From positions 186,001 through 250,000 of the forward strand of contig NZ_JBPZHB010000002.1 of the NCBI RefSeq assembly GCF_051857545.1: 64,000 nucleotides of DNA. The letters are read 5' to 3'. The first letter of the stretch is position 1, and the number at the start of each line of letters is the position of its first letter. Shown piece after piece: positions 44,293 through 53,839 of the stretch. The notes under the pieces are model-generated. The model worked only from the letters and a program-made list of their open reading frames with translations. It ran no database searches and was not told the DNA's origin. Position numbers and translations under genes: made by a program. The stretch is from Larkinella sp051857545 (GTDB lineage Bacteria; Bacteroidota; Bacteroidia; Cytophagales; Spirosomataceae).

Positions 44293-45873
44293 ATGAAAAT
44301 AGTAGGTACTAAAGTAATGAGATTATCCGCTATCGGCCTGATTGCCGGGGCGGCCGGCATTTGGAGTGGCTGTACGAGCGATTTTGACGAAATCAATACC
44401 AGCAAAACCGCTCTTACCACGCTGAGTGCTACCGAACTTCCGTATTTGTTCTCGCGGGCGCAGCAACAGGCGTCGTATGCCGCCGGGACGTACCAGACGG
44501 CCCAGAACCTGTTTGCGGATCTGTACGCCCAATACTACGCGACGACAACGCCGAACTTCCAGTCGGACCGGTACTTTATGCACCGGACCTGGATCAACTC
44601 GCACTGGAACCCGATTTATACGCAGGTGGTGCCGCAGTTGAAAACCTTGTTCGACCAGACCGACCCGACTTCGTCGCAGTATGCACTGGCCAGCATCTGG
44701 TGGGTGTTTGCGTTTCACCGCCTGACGGATTACTACGGTCCGGTACCATATTTCGACGCGGGTATTCCGGCCAACAGCGTTAAATATGATCCGCAGGACA
44801 AAATTTACGACGACTTCTTCAAACGTCTGGCGGCTGCAACGACGGTATTGAAAGGCAAAACGGCGGAAAAACCGTACGGGAGCTACGATATCATCTACGC
44901 GGGCGATGTCAACAAATGGATCAAATTTGCCAACACCCTGCGGCTGCGGCTGGCGATGCGGATTTCGAAAGTAGATCCGGCCCGGGCCAAAACCGAAGCG
45001 GAGGCTGCCATCGCAGGCGGCTTGCTGACCGACGTTGCCGACAATGCGCTGATGACCAAAAACCAGGTGGGGAATGACTACAACGGTCTGGCGACGATTT
45101 CGGGCTGGGGTGAGTTTCGGATGAGTGCGTCAATGGAGTCGATCCTGAAAGGCTTCGATGATCCCCGGATCGGGATTTACTTCCAGCCGGCTTTCAACAC
45201 CAAAACGTATGAAGGCGTCCGCAACGGGCTGGGTTCCGTCGAATTGACCGATCCCCTCAACAACAACGACAACAACTCTAACATCGGAGAGCGTTGGGTG
45301 AGAAATACCGGTGCCGGCTCGGCCTGGGCGCAGCAATACGCTACCAAACAGGATATTATGCACACGGCTGAAGCGTATTTCCTGGTAGCCGAGGCCGCTC
45401 TGAATGGCTGGAATGTGGGTGGAACGACGGCCCAACAGGCCTACGAAAAGGGCATCCGGGCGTCGATGGACGGCTGGGGAATCAGCAGTGCCCTGACCGA
45501 CGCCTATATTGTCAGCACCAAAACGCCGATTGCCCCGCAGGATCAACAGAAATCACCGGCTTTGTCGACGATTCCGGTCAAATGGGGCGCGACGGAAGCC
45601 ATTCAGCGGGAGCAGATTGGTACGCAGAAATGGCTGGCGGTATATCCCGATGGCATCGAAGCGTGGGCCGAAGTTCGCCGGACGCGGTTCCCGAAATTGT
45701 ACCCGGTGGTCAACTCGGTCAACACCGACGTTCCGACGACGGCCTATCCCCGCCGGATTCCGTTCCTGCTGCTGGAAGAAACCTCCAACACGGCAGCGGT
45801 CAAAGCGGCTGTTGCACTGCTAGGCGGCCCGGACAACGCGGCAACGCCGTTGTGGTGGGATAAGAATAAATAA
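44293..45873 (+). CDS. SusD/RagB family lipoprotein (SusD-like_2 type)
   Basis: 526 aa from the ATG at 44293; a second in-frame ATG at 44263 would extend it by ten residues. The signal peptide ends with the lipobox WSGC, so Cys is lipidated. Family segments: FHRLTDYYGPVPYFDAG, KWIKFANTLRLRLAMRISKV, GWGEFRMSASMESILKGFDDPRI, YFLVAEAALNGWNVGGTTAQQAYEKGI (cited in part) and PRRIPFLLLEE. These fit the SusD-like_2 branch that pairs with SusC. It binds the ligand at the cell surface. No enzymes flank this pair, so the substrate cannot be inferred. Confidence 0.94.
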   Translation: MKIVGTKVMRLSAIGLIAGAAGIWSGCTSDFDEINTSKTALTTLSATELPYLFSRAQQQASYAAGTYQTAQNLFADLYAQYYATTTPNFQSDRYFMHRTWINSHWNPIYTQVVPQLKTLFDQTDPTSSQYALASIWWVFAFHRLTDYYGPVPYFDAGIPANSVKYDPQDKIYDDFFKRLAAATTVLKGKTAEKPYGSYDIIYAGDVNKWIKFANTLRLRLAMRISKVDPARAKTEAEAAIAGGLLTDVADNALMTKNQVGNDYNGLATISGWGEFRMSASMESILKGFDDPRIGIYFQPAFNTKTYEGVRNGLGSVELTDPLNNNDNNSNIGERWVRNTGAGSAWAQQYATKQDIMHTAEAYFLVAEAALNGWNVGGTTAQQAYEKGIRASMDGWGISSALTDAYIVSTKTPIAPQDQQKSPALSTIPVKWGATEAIQREQIGTQKWLAVYPDGIEAWAEVRRTRFPKLYPVVNSVNTDVPTTAYPRRIPFLLLEETSNTAAVKAAVALLGGPDNAATPLWWDKNK

Positions 45874-45877
45874 GTGA

Positions 45878-45974
45878 TTATTTCGCGGAGTTGAGCGGAG
45901 AAGAAAGGAGTTAAGCGGAGGTATAAATCTCTGCTTAACTCCTCTTTTTTCCTCCGCTCAACTCCGCGAAATAA
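45878..45974. repeat. Inverted decamer repeat (CGGAGTTGAG type) after susD
   Basis: 45878-45920 and 45929-45974 are complementary: the outer 23 bases match perfectly, then a 3-nt length difference and few mismatches. Decamers CGGAGTTGAG, CGGAGAAGAA, AGGAGTTAAG and CGGAGGTATA build the left arm. It starts 4 bases after the susD stop and ends 10 bases before the end of the convergent 97-aa gene, where a terminator is expected. Confidence 0.9.
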
Positions 45975-45984
45975 CCTCTTCTAC

Positions 45985-46278
45985 TCAAGACTCCACCAGC
46001 ATCCGCCGTTGTTTCACCAGATCCTCCCGCTTCACGAAGGTGATCGGCACAAACTGGTCGGTGGGCGAACCGATGTAGTAGAGCGTCCAGTCCTGATCAT
46101 AACCCGCCAGCATCTGTCGGATGCAATCCACGCGGTCGATGGTCGGAATGTTGCAGTCTTCCCAGTAAAACAGCTCCACGCGGTAGTGCAATTCCTGCCG
46201 CTTGCCGTTGATGGTGACTTCGATTTCGATGTCCTGTTTGCCGGGCATCATGGGAATGGGAATAGCGATATGTGCCAT
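45985..46278 (-). CDS. Conserved-looking hypothetical protein (97 aa)
   Basis: The 97-aa product has no signal peptide. The N-terminal third is strand-rich (MAHIAIPIPMMPGKQDIEIEV...YRVELFYWEDC) and the rest mixed (RVDCIRQMLAGYDQDWTLYYIG, ITFVKREDLVKQRRMLVES). I do not recognise a family. It begins 25 bases after the stop of permease 3, the end of the four-permease run, so it may be the last gene of that operon. Confidence 0.7.
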   Translation of the reverse strand: MAHIAIPIPMMPGKQDIEIEVTINGKRQELHYRVELFYWEDCNIPTIDRVDCIRQMLAGYDQDWTLYYIGSPTDQFVPITFVKREDLVKQRRMLVES

Positions 46279-46303
46279 AGTTATAGGAGATTGGAAGTTT
46301 CAG

Positions 46304-48736
46304 TTATTCACTCCGAAGACTTTTTACCGGGTTGGTCAAAGCTGCTTTGATGCTCTGGAAACTCACGGTTACAAAAGCAATGACAAGGGCCAAAACGGCC
46401 CCGGCGCCAAAAATCCACCATTCAATATCAACTTTGTACGCAAAATCCTGCAACCACTTGTCGGTGAAATAGTAGGCAATCGGCGACGCAATCAGGATGG
46501 CGGCCAGCACCAGCTTTAGAAAATCGCGGGTCAGCAATCCCACAATACTAACGACCGTGGCTCCCAAGACCTTACGAACCCCCACCTCTTTAATTCGTTG
46601 ATAGGCAATCAGGGTTGACAACCCAAACAGCCCCAGGCAACTGATGACCACGGCCACCGCCGTTGCCAAATTAATGACCTGGGACATATTCCGATCACTG
46701 GCGTAGATTTCTTCCAGCGTGCTGTCGTAGAACTTGTATTCAAACGGTTCGGTGGGGTAGAAGTTTTTCCAGATTTTTCCGATCTGTTGGATGGCTGTCT
46801 GCCACTGTTCCGGATTCGACGTACTGAGTTTGATGTTAAAAGTCGTCAGGCTATTTTTGTTCGTCATCAGCAGAACCGGATCAATTTTCTGGTAAAACGA
46901 GCCGATGTGAAAATCTTTCACCACGCCGACAATCGGGATCGGATGTCCATCAACCTCCTGAATGTATTTGCCAATCGCTTCCTGGGGCGACGAAATCCCG
47001 AATTCGTGCAGAGCGGTTTCGTTGATGATGTATTCGCGGGCGGTGTCGGACGCGGCCAGATTCCGGCCGGCCAGCAGCGGAATTTTATACATCGCCAGCA
47101 GGGTCGTATCGACGTATTTGAGAAACATCCCTTTCTCAATAATCTCGCCTTTCTTCGTTTTATACTGATAACTGTTGCTGCTAAACGACTGGTTCATGGG
47201 CGCATTGCCCAGCGCGACACCGGCAATACCGGGTTGTTTGGCCAGTTCCTGCTGCATCGTAAACTGGCGGTGCTTGTAAGCGGGTTTGTCGCTCAGTTTC
47301 CAGGGAACATTGACCAGTAACACCGCTTCCCGGTTGAATCCCAGGTCTTTATGGAGCAGGTAATTCAGTTGCCGTCCCACCAGCATCGTTCCGACAATGA
47401 ACAGCTGGGCGATCACAAACTGAAAGACGATCAGGCTTTTGCGCAGGGTCAAACCGCCTTTTCCGACTTCCGCCGTGACCTGTCCGCGCATCATGCTCAC
47501 GGCCTGAACGCGGGTGACGAGCCAGCCGGGGTACAGGCCGGAAAAACCGGTAACACCCACCAACAATACCACCAGAAAAAGGGCCATCTTTCCATAATCC
47601 GTATAGGCATTCATGCCGTCCGGAATCAACTTCTCGAAATACGTCAGCACCCACTGCGACAGGAAAGCCGAAAGCAAAACCGCCAGGATTGTAATCACCA
47701 GCGTTTCGCCCAGAAACTGCCGGATCAGGTGCCAGCGCGAACTGCCCAGCGTTTTGCGGATGCCGACCTCTTTGGCCCGTTGCGGCATCTGCGCTGTGGT
47801 GAGGTTGATGTAATTGATGCAGGCCAGCAGCAGCAGGAAAGCCGCAATACCCATCAAACCGTAGAGCACATTCCGGTTGGCCTTGCGGAGGTTTTCGCCG
47901 TATTCGGTCGAAAAATGCACCTGCGCCAGCGGAAGCAGTTCATGCCAGCGTTTAAAGTGGTACTTTTTCATATTTTCCGCGCCGTTCAGGGCAGAAATCG
48001 CATTGATCTGCTTCAACACCTTCGCCGGAACCGTATTCGGTACGAGTTGGATATACAGCCTATTGTTGGAACTGACCCCGCCCCAGCTCGGGTTCCGGTT
48101 GGTCGTTCCTTTTATGGGAAAGAACTCTTTGGCATCGAAACTGCTCGGAAAAGCGAGGTCGGCCACCACGCCCGAAACCCGTACCGTGACGGTATCGTCG
48201 TAAATAATCGTGCGGCCCAGCACCTTCGCCATGGGAACACCCGGAAAATATTTTTCCGCCCGGCTTTGCGTCAGGACCACCTGGTTGGGCGCATCCAGGG
48301 CCGTGGCCAGGTTGCCGGCCAGCCAGCGGTGCGGCACCATTTCAAAGTAGTCGTTGTTGGTGACGATGAGCTTTTCCGGTTCCGAAAACTGATTGGAACC
48401 GGCTTTTCCGCCCGGAATCAGCACGCTCTGTTTCCAGTGATCCCAAACCGGCACTACCTTCTCCAGACCCGGCACCTGTTCCTGGATGGCTTCGGCCATC
48501 GGCATTGGCACTCCGGCATTTTTTCCTTCATTCCCCTCCGACTTGAAATGACTAACCACCCGGTAAATCCGCTCACGATTCGGCTGTTGGGTGTCAAAGC
48601 TGAATTCATAGCTGACAATCCGGTAAATGACCCAGCAACCGCTGATGCCAATGGCCAGGCCCAGGATGTTGAGGGTGGTGAATAACCGGTTCCGCCAAAG
48701 GTGCCGCAGGGTGGTTGTGAGGTAGTTGTGAAGCAT
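46304..48736 (-). CDS. FtsX/MacB-type ABC transporter permease, paralogue 3
   Basis: 810 aa, duplicated permease layout: first helix LNILGLAIGISGCWVIYRIV, MacB core, QMPQRAKEVGIRKTLGSSRWHL ahead of the first FtsX helices, second core with EYIINETALHEFGISSPQEAIGK, and a C-terminal FtsX domain with YQRIKEVGVRKVLGATV and ending ALTNPVKSLRSE. Its first helix contains polar and Trp residues unlike the others, suggesting divergence. It is the last of four tandem permeases transcribed on the minus strand and is followed by the 97-aa gene. Confidence 0.92.
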   Translation of the reverse strand: MLHNYLTTTLRHLWRNRLFTTLNILGLAIGISGCWVIYRIVSYEFSFDTQQPNRERIYRVVSHFKSEGNEGKNAGVPMPMAEAIQEQVPGLEKVVPVWDHWKQSVLIPGGKAGSNQFSEPEKLIVTNNDYFEMVPHRWLAGNLATALDAPNQVVLTQSRAEKYFPGVPMAKVLGRTIIYDDTVTVRVSGVVADLAFPSSFDAKEFFPIKGTTNRNPSWGGVSSNNRLYIQLVPNTVPAKVLKQINAISALNGAENMKKYHFKRWHELLPLAQVHFSTEYGENLRKANRNVLYGLMGIAAFLLLLACINYINLTTAQMPQRAKEVGIRKTLGSSRWHLIRQFLGETLVITILAVLLSAFLSQWVLTYFEKLIPDGMNAYTDYGKMALFLVVLLVGVTGFSGLYPGWLVTRVQAVSMMRGQVTAEVGKGGLTLRKSLIVFQFVIAQLFIVGTMLVGRQLNYLLHKDLGFNREAVLLVNVPWKLSDKPAYKHRQFTMQQELAKQPGIAGVALGNAPMNQSFSSNSYQYKTKKGEIIEKGMFLKYVDTTLLAMYKIPLLAGRNLAASDTAREYIINETALHEFGISSPQEAIGKYIQEVDGHPIPIVGVVKDFHIGSFYQKIDPVLLMTNKNSLTTFNIKLSTSNPEQWQTAIQQIGKIWKNFYPTEPFEYKFYDSTLEEIYASDRNMSQVINLATAVAVVISCLGLFGLSTLIAYQRIKEVGVRKVLGATVVSIVGLLTRDFLKLVLAAILIASPIAYYFTDKWLQDFAYKVDIEWWIFGAGAVLALVIAFVTVSFQSIKAALTNPVKSLRSE

Positions 48737-48752
48737 TTTAGTGAAGAGTGAT

Positions 48753-48850
48753 GAGTGAAGAATTAAGAATGATGAGTTAAGAGTGATGAGTTAAATAGAA
48801 CTGCGTCAGCAACTCTTAACTCTTAACTCTTCACTCTTAATTCTTCACTC
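48753..48850. repeat. 40-bp inverted low-complexity repeat (GAGTTAAGA type) between permeases 3 and 4
   Basis: 48753-48792 pairs with 48811-48850 at 36 of 40 positions. Arms are built of 7-8-nt words such as GAGTTAA, GAGTGAT and GAATTAA. The right arm covers the stop codon of permease 4 (48845-48847). It could reduce read-through into permease 3 or stabilise the upstream mRNA end. Confidence 0.88.
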
Positions 48851-51295
48851 CGAACGAAGTGAGTTTACCGGGTTTTTCAGGGCGGCTTTGATGCTTTGGA
48901 AACTCACCGTGATCAGGGTTACCAAAACCGCCAGAACGCCCGCCAAAGCGAACATCCACCATTCGATCTCAATTTTATAGGCAAACTCCGCCAGCCATTT
49001 CGTCATGGCCCACCACGCCACCGGCGAGGCAATGACCAGCGCAATAACCACCAGAATGACAAAATCACGCGAGACCAGACCAACGATGCTGCTGACAGTG
49101 GCACCCAGCACTTTGCGAATGCCGATTTCCTTGGTTTTCTGCTGCGTAACGAGCGACACCAGACCGTATAAACCCAGGCACGAAATGAGAACCGCCAGCC
49201 CGGCAAAGTAGCCGATGAGTTGGCTCAGCCGTTGCTCGTTTTCATACAGCCGGGCGAGGTTATCGTCCAGAAACTGCGAAGCGAAGCCTTTTTCCGGAAA
49301 ATACCGGTCCCATTCCTGCTGAATGAACTTCAGGGTTTCGGCCCGGTTTTGCGACTGAATTTTGATCGAGAAAAGCCGCAGCAACGGCTGGTCGATGGTC
49401 ATCAGCATGCCTTCGATGGGGCGTTGCAGCGACTGGTTATGGAAATCTTTCAGGACGCCGACGATCTTGCCCTGTTTGCCTTCCAGATTGACCGACTTGC
49501 CGACGGCTTCGGTGGCCGATTTCCAGCCCAGTTGTTTCACCCCGGTTTCGTTGATCAGAAAAGCCGCGGTTTTATCCGTGGGAAACGACTCCGAGAAATC
49601 CCGTCCGGCCACAAATTTGAGTCCGTAGGTTTGGGCAAAGTTGTGATCGACGCCCATCGTGCCGATAAAAACGTTCTCGTCGGGCGAATGACCCTCGGCG
49701 ATGACATTCCGCCGAACCGAACCGGAACCCATCTGCTGGGTCGACAGCGTTACCTGCCTGATCTGCGGGTTTTTGAGCAGAATATCCCGGAACGTCCGCA
49801 ACCGGGAATAGGTACTGTCGGAGCGGTTGGCGAAAACGTTGGTAATCTTTTCGTTCCGCGTATTGGCCGTGATGATAAAGTCTTTCTCAAACCCGAGCGG
49901 ACGGTTTTTCATGTATTCCAGTTGCTGGAAAGCCACCAGCGCACCGATGATCAGCGCAATCGACGCCACAAACTGCGCGCCCAACAACACCTGCCGCAAC
50001 CGCCCACCCCGGGCTTTTCCGCTGACGAAACTGCCTTTCAGGGTCGCAATCGGTTGGAAACCGGACACAAAAAAAGCGGGGTAACTTCCGGATAATAAAC
50101 CGGTTAGTAACGCAATCCCGACAAATAGGACCAGCAAACCGGCGTCGGACAGGAAGTAGCGAATGGTCAGTTCCTTGCCGGTCAGGTTGTTGAGAACTGG
50201 TAGCAAAACCGCGATTAGAACGAAGGAAAACACCAGAGCGATGACGCTCAGCAGGAGGGATTCTCCTAAAAACTGAGCGATCAGTTGCTGTTTTTCACTG
50301 CCCAGTACTTTCCGAATTCCGACCTCTTTCGCCCGTTTGAGGGAGCGAGCTGTCGAGAGGTTGACAAAATTGATGCAGGCAATCAACAGTGTGATCACCG
50401 CAATGCCGAGAAAAACGTAAATGTAGGTCATGCTGCCGGGAGACTCCGGAGCACCCTGCGCCCGCGAACGCAGGTGGAAATCCCGCATCGGGTCCAGTGC
50501 ATACACAATGTCTTTGGCGAACTGCTTGTCGGCGTGCGTTAGCAGAAACTGCGGAAACCGGGCATTGACCGACTCCGGTGATGTTCCGGGGCGCAGCAGG
50601 ACGTAGGTGTAGCCGTGGGAAATGACCCAGTTTTGCGGAAGATATTGCCGAACGTTCTCACTTTCAGTGGCAAACATGGTTTCGTAATTCGACAGCAGGT
50701 CGATGTGAATGTGCGAATGGTCCGGGAATTTTTCCACCACGCCCGTCACCCGCAGCGGATGCTGGCCTTCGTAGAGCAGGGTTTTGCCGAGCGGACTGGT
50801 TTTACCGAAATACTTCGTGGCCATTTCATCGGTAATCACCACCGTAAATTTGTCTTTCAGGGCTGTACGTGGATCGCCTTGCAGGAACTTGAACGAGAAG
50901 ATGTCGAGCAGGGTCGAATCGCTGAAGAAAAACCGTTCCTCGTCGTATTTGACGGGTTGCGACTGCCGGTTGTCAATCAGTTCGATGGTGGCGCTGCTGC
51001 GGTAGACCCGGGCTGATTTCTCGATTTCCGAAAAATTGGAGGTCAACAAGGGCGAAACCGTGGGGGGCGTCAGGGCCAGCGGTTCTTCCAGTCCTGCGAA
51101 TTTGGGCAGGTAGCTGATGCGGTAAATCCGGTCAAATTTCTGCTGAAAGGTGTCGTAGCTGAGTTCGTGTCGCACGAAGAGCAGAATCAGGAAACAGCAT
51201 GTCAGGCCGACGGTTAAACCGACGATGTTGATGATCGAAAACGTCTTCTGACGAAGCAGGTTTCGGTAGGCGATTTTGAAGTAATTTTTAATCAT
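48845..51295 (-). CDS. FtsX/MacB-type ABC transporter permease, paralogue 4
   Basis: 816 aa. First helix IINIVGLTVGLTCCFLILLFV; MacB core with DPMRDFHLRSRAQGAP; SLKRAKEVGIRKVLGSEKQQ before the first FtsX helices; second core with GRDFSESFPTDKTAAFLINE; C-terminal FtsX domain with QQKTKEIGIRKVLGATV and ending ALKNPVNSLRSE. It starts 29 bases after the stop of permease 5, the shortest gap in the cluster and without a hairpin, so these two are the best candidates for tight co-expression. Confidence 0.92.
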   Translation of the reverse strand: MIKNYFKIAYRNLLRQKTFSIINIVGLTVGLTCCFLILLFVRHELSYDTFQQKFDRIYRISYLPKFAGLEEPLALTPPTVSPLLTSNFSEIEKSARVYRSSATIELIDNRQSQPVKYDEERFFFSDSTLLDIFSFKFLQGDPRTALKDKFTVVITDEMATKYFGKTSPLGKTLLYEGQHPLRVTGVVEKFPDHSHIHIDLLSNYETMFATESENVRQYLPQNWVISHGYTYVLLRPGTSPESVNARFPQFLLTHADKQFAKDIVYALDPMRDFHLRSRAQGAPESPGSMTYIYVFLGIAVITLLIACINFVNLSTARSLKRAKEVGIRKVLGSEKQQLIAQFLGESLLLSVIALVFSFVLIAVLLPVLNNLTGKELTIRYFLSDAGLLVLFVGIALLTGLLSGSYPAFFVSGFQPIATLKGSFVSGKARGGRLRQVLLGAQFVASIALIIGALVAFQQLEYMKNRPLGFEKDFIITANTRNEKITNVFANRSDSTYSRLRTFRDILLKNPQIRQVTLSTQQMGSGSVRRNVIAEGHSPDENVFIGTMGVDHNFAQTYGLKFVAGRDFSESFPTDKTAAFLINETGVKQLGWKSATEAVGKSVNLEGKQGKIVGVLKDFHNQSLQRPIEGMLMTIDQPLLRLFSIKIQSQNRAETLKFIQQEWDRYFPEKGFASQFLDDNLARLYENEQRLSQLIGYFAGLAVLISCLGLYGLVSLVTQQKTKEIGIRKVLGATVSSIVGLVSRDFVILVVIALVIASPVAWWAMTKWLAEFAYKIEIEWWMFALAGVLAVLVTLITVSFQSIKAALKNPVNSLRSE

Positions 51296-51324
51296 CTCAT
51301 AGGATAGGTTTGGTACTGAGGACT

Positions 51325-53751
51325 TTATTCACTTTTTAAACTCTTCACCGGATTCATCAACGACGCCCTGATCGACTGGAACGAAACCGTCAACAACGCA
51401 ATGCCGACGGCCAGAAAAGCCGCCAAGACGTAGATACACCAGGCAATTTCGATGCGGTACGCGAAATCCTGCAACCAGTAATTCATCGTCCAGCCCGCGA
51501 TGGGGAAGGCGATGAGAACAGAAATGAAAACCAGTTTCAGGAAGTCTTTCGAGAGCAGCACAACGATGCTGGACGAGGTGGCGCCCATGACCTTCCGGAC
51601 GCCAATTTCCTTCGTGCGCTGTTCGGCGGTGAATGTGGCCAGCCCGAACAGGCCCAGACAGGCGATGACGATCGAAATACCGGCAAAAACCGAGAAGAGC
51701 CGACCGGTTTTTTGTTCCGCTTCATACAATGCCGCAAAGCGATCATCCAGAAACGTATAGGTAAAAGGGGCGGGAGGACTCAGGGCGGCCCACTTTTGCT
51801 TGAACGATTCGACAACACCGGAAGCATCATCCGCCTTCACCTTCACCTGAATGGCGCCCGAATTACCGCCCAGAATCATCATGAGCGGAGCAATTTTTTG
51901 CCGGGCGGAGGCATAATGAAAATCCTTGACGACGCCGATCACCGTAAATTCCCGACGCCCGGAACGGACGATGGTTTTGCCGATCGGATTGCTGCGCCCC
52001 CAGCCCAAATCCCGAACCGTGGCTTCGTTGATGATCACGGCGGAAGAATCCGTTGAAAATGCCTTCGAGAAATTCCGCCCCGACCGCAAAGCAATGCCCA
52101 GCGTGGGCAGATACGCGTCGTCGATGCGAAAAACCGTAGCCTGAATATCGTTGGTATTGGCCTTTTTGACCGGATCTTTCCCGAAGATCTGGGTACTTTC
52201 CTGTGTCTCAGTACTGAGCGGAATGCTACGGGAAAGACTCGCCTGAACCACCCGGCTGTCCTGCCGCAACTGATCTTTGAACGCGGTTTCGTTCGTTCCC
52301 AGCATGTAGGTGTCGTGAATGACCAGAACCTGCTCTTTATCAAAGCCCTGCGTTTTGGTTTGCATGAATTTCAGTTGCTGGTACGACACCAGGGTGGCAA
52401 TGATGAGCGCCCCGGAAATGGCGAACTGAAAAACCACCAGTCCGCTCCGTAAGCCACCGCGACCGGCGCTCTGGAGAACCGAGCCGCCTTTGAGAACAGC
52501 GGTGATTTTGGAGAAAGCGAGGAAAAAAGCCGGGTAGATGCCCGCCAGAATACCGACGAAAACACCAAAAACGACAAAACCGGCAATGCTTTTCGGGTTA
52601 AATACCGTAGAAGCTTCAATTTGCTTCCCGGCCAGGTCATTGAAAAAAGGGAGAAGTACAGTCACCAGCCCAACCGAAAGCAGCAGGGCCAGAAACGTAA
52701 TAATGACCGATTCGAGCAGAAACTGCCCCATCAACTGGACCTTGATCGACCCCATCACTTTCCGGATCCCGATTTCTTTTGAGCGTTTGGCGGCCCCCGC
52801 CGTCGACAGGTTGGTGAAATTGACGATGGCCAGCAGGAGGATGAAAACCGCCAGAACGCTGAAAATATACACGTAGCTGATGTTGCCGTTGGGCTCCAGT
52901 TCGTACTTCGTGGCCGAGTGCAAATGAATGTCGGTCAGCGGCTGGAGGAAAAACCGGAAAGTATTGACCGATTTCTGCGCTTCGGCCCGGCTAACGCCCA
53001 TATCGTGCTGAATCTCGGGAACGACGTGTTCGGAAACCAGTTGCGGGAATTTCGCTTCCAGCTTCTGCGGATCGGTGCCTTTTTTGAGCACCAGATACGT
53101 GTAGCAGCCCACGTTGCTCCAGGTCTGGTTCTGGGCGTATTTTACGTCGGCGGTGCTGAAAAACAGGCTGAAGTGAAAGTGCGAGTTCTTCGGGATTTCG
53201 CGGATGACGCCGGTGATTTTGCGGACATCGCCGTTGCTGCCAAAGGTCAGCAGTTTGCCGAGCGCGGATTCATTGCCAAAAAAACGCGTGGCAAATTCCT
53301 TCGTTACCACCACGGAATTCGGCTCTTTCAGGGCGGTTTTTGAGTCACCTTCCAAAAACGGCAGCGAGAAAATCGTCAGAAAATTGGAGTCTACCACGGC
53401 AATGGATTTTTCCTTGATCTGCTTCTCCTGGTAGCGAATAAAAACCTGGTTCCACCGCAGCAGCCGGGTGGTTGCCTCGACCTCCGGGAACGCATTTTTG
53501 ATGCCCTGACCCACGGCAACATCGACGTTGGGGAAGTCGGTGATGGCATCATTGACCGTCAGATGCAGACCAACGCGGTAAATCTGGTCGGCTTGTGCCG
53601 GGTACCGGTCGTAGCTAAGTTCATCAACGACGAACGCCGTGATGAGGATACAGCAGGTTAACCCGACCGATAAACCGACGATGTTGATGAGCGAAAACAC
53701 CTTGTTCTTGACAAGGTTCCGCCAGGCGATTTTGAAATAGTTTTGTAGCAT
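51325..53751 (-). CDS. FtsX/MacB-type ABC transporter permease, paralogue 5
   Basis: 808 aa. First helix LINIVGLSVGLTCCILITAFV; core containing LQPLTDIHLHSATKYELEPNG; KRSKEIGIRKVMGSIKVQL before the first FtsX helices; second core with GRNFSKAFSTDSSAVIINEA; C-terminal AEQRTKEIGVRKVMGAT and ending SLMNPVKSLKSE. It closely follows the architecture of paralogue 1. A 22-bp perfect inverted repeat separates it from permease 6 upstream, while only 29 bases lie before permease 4 downstream. Confidence 0.92.
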   Translation of the reverse strand: MLQNYFKIAWRNLVKNKVFSLINIVGLSVGLTCCILITAFVVDELSYDRYPAQADQIYRVGLHLTVNDAITDFPNVDVAVGQGIKNAFPEVEATTRLLRWNQVFIRYQEKQIKEKSIAVVDSNFLTIFSLPFLEGDSKTALKEPNSVVVTKEFATRFFGNESALGKLLTFGSNGDVRKITGVIREIPKNSHFHFSLFFSTADVKYAQNQTWSNVGCYTYLVLKKGTDPQKLEAKFPQLVSEHVVPEIQHDMGVSRAEAQKSVNTFRFFLQPLTDIHLHSATKYELEPNGNISYVYIFSVLAVFILLLAIVNFTNLSTAGAAKRSKEIGIRKVMGSIKVQLMGQFLLESVIITFLALLLSVGLVTVLLPFFNDLAGKQIEASTVFNPKSIAGFVVFGVFVGILAGIYPAFFLAFSKITAVLKGGSVLQSAGRGGLRSGLVVFQFAISGALIIATLVSYQQLKFMQTKTQGFDKEQVLVIHDTYMLGTNETAFKDQLRQDSRVVQASLSRSIPLSTETQESTQIFGKDPVKKANTNDIQATVFRIDDAYLPTLGIALRSGRNFSKAFSTDSSAVIINEATVRDLGWGRSNPIGKTIVRSGRREFTVIGVVKDFHYASARQKIAPLMMILGGNSGAIQVKVKADDASGVVESFKQKWAALSPPAPFTYTFLDDRFAALYEAEQKTGRLFSVFAGISIVIACLGLFGLATFTAEQRTKEIGVRKVMGATSSSIVVLLSKDFLKLVFISVLIAFPIAGWTMNYWLQDFAYRIEIAWCIYVLAAFLAVGIALLTVSFQSIRASLMNPVKSLKSE

Positions 53752-53759
53752 ACCCTTTT

Positions 53760-53839
53760 GGAGTTAAGAGTTATGAGTTAAGAATTAAGAGTTAATGCAT
53801 CTGACAATTCATATCTTTTAACTCATAACTCTTAACTCC
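53760..53839. repeat. 22-bp perfect inverted repeat (GAGTTAAGAGTTAT type) between permeases 5 and 6
   Basis: 53760-53781 is the exact reverse complement of 53818-53839. Additional GAATTAAGAGTTAA words extend the left arm. The right arm ends at the base before the stop codon of permease 6 (53840). It is the same kind of structure as at 48753 and 57090. Confidence 0.9.
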
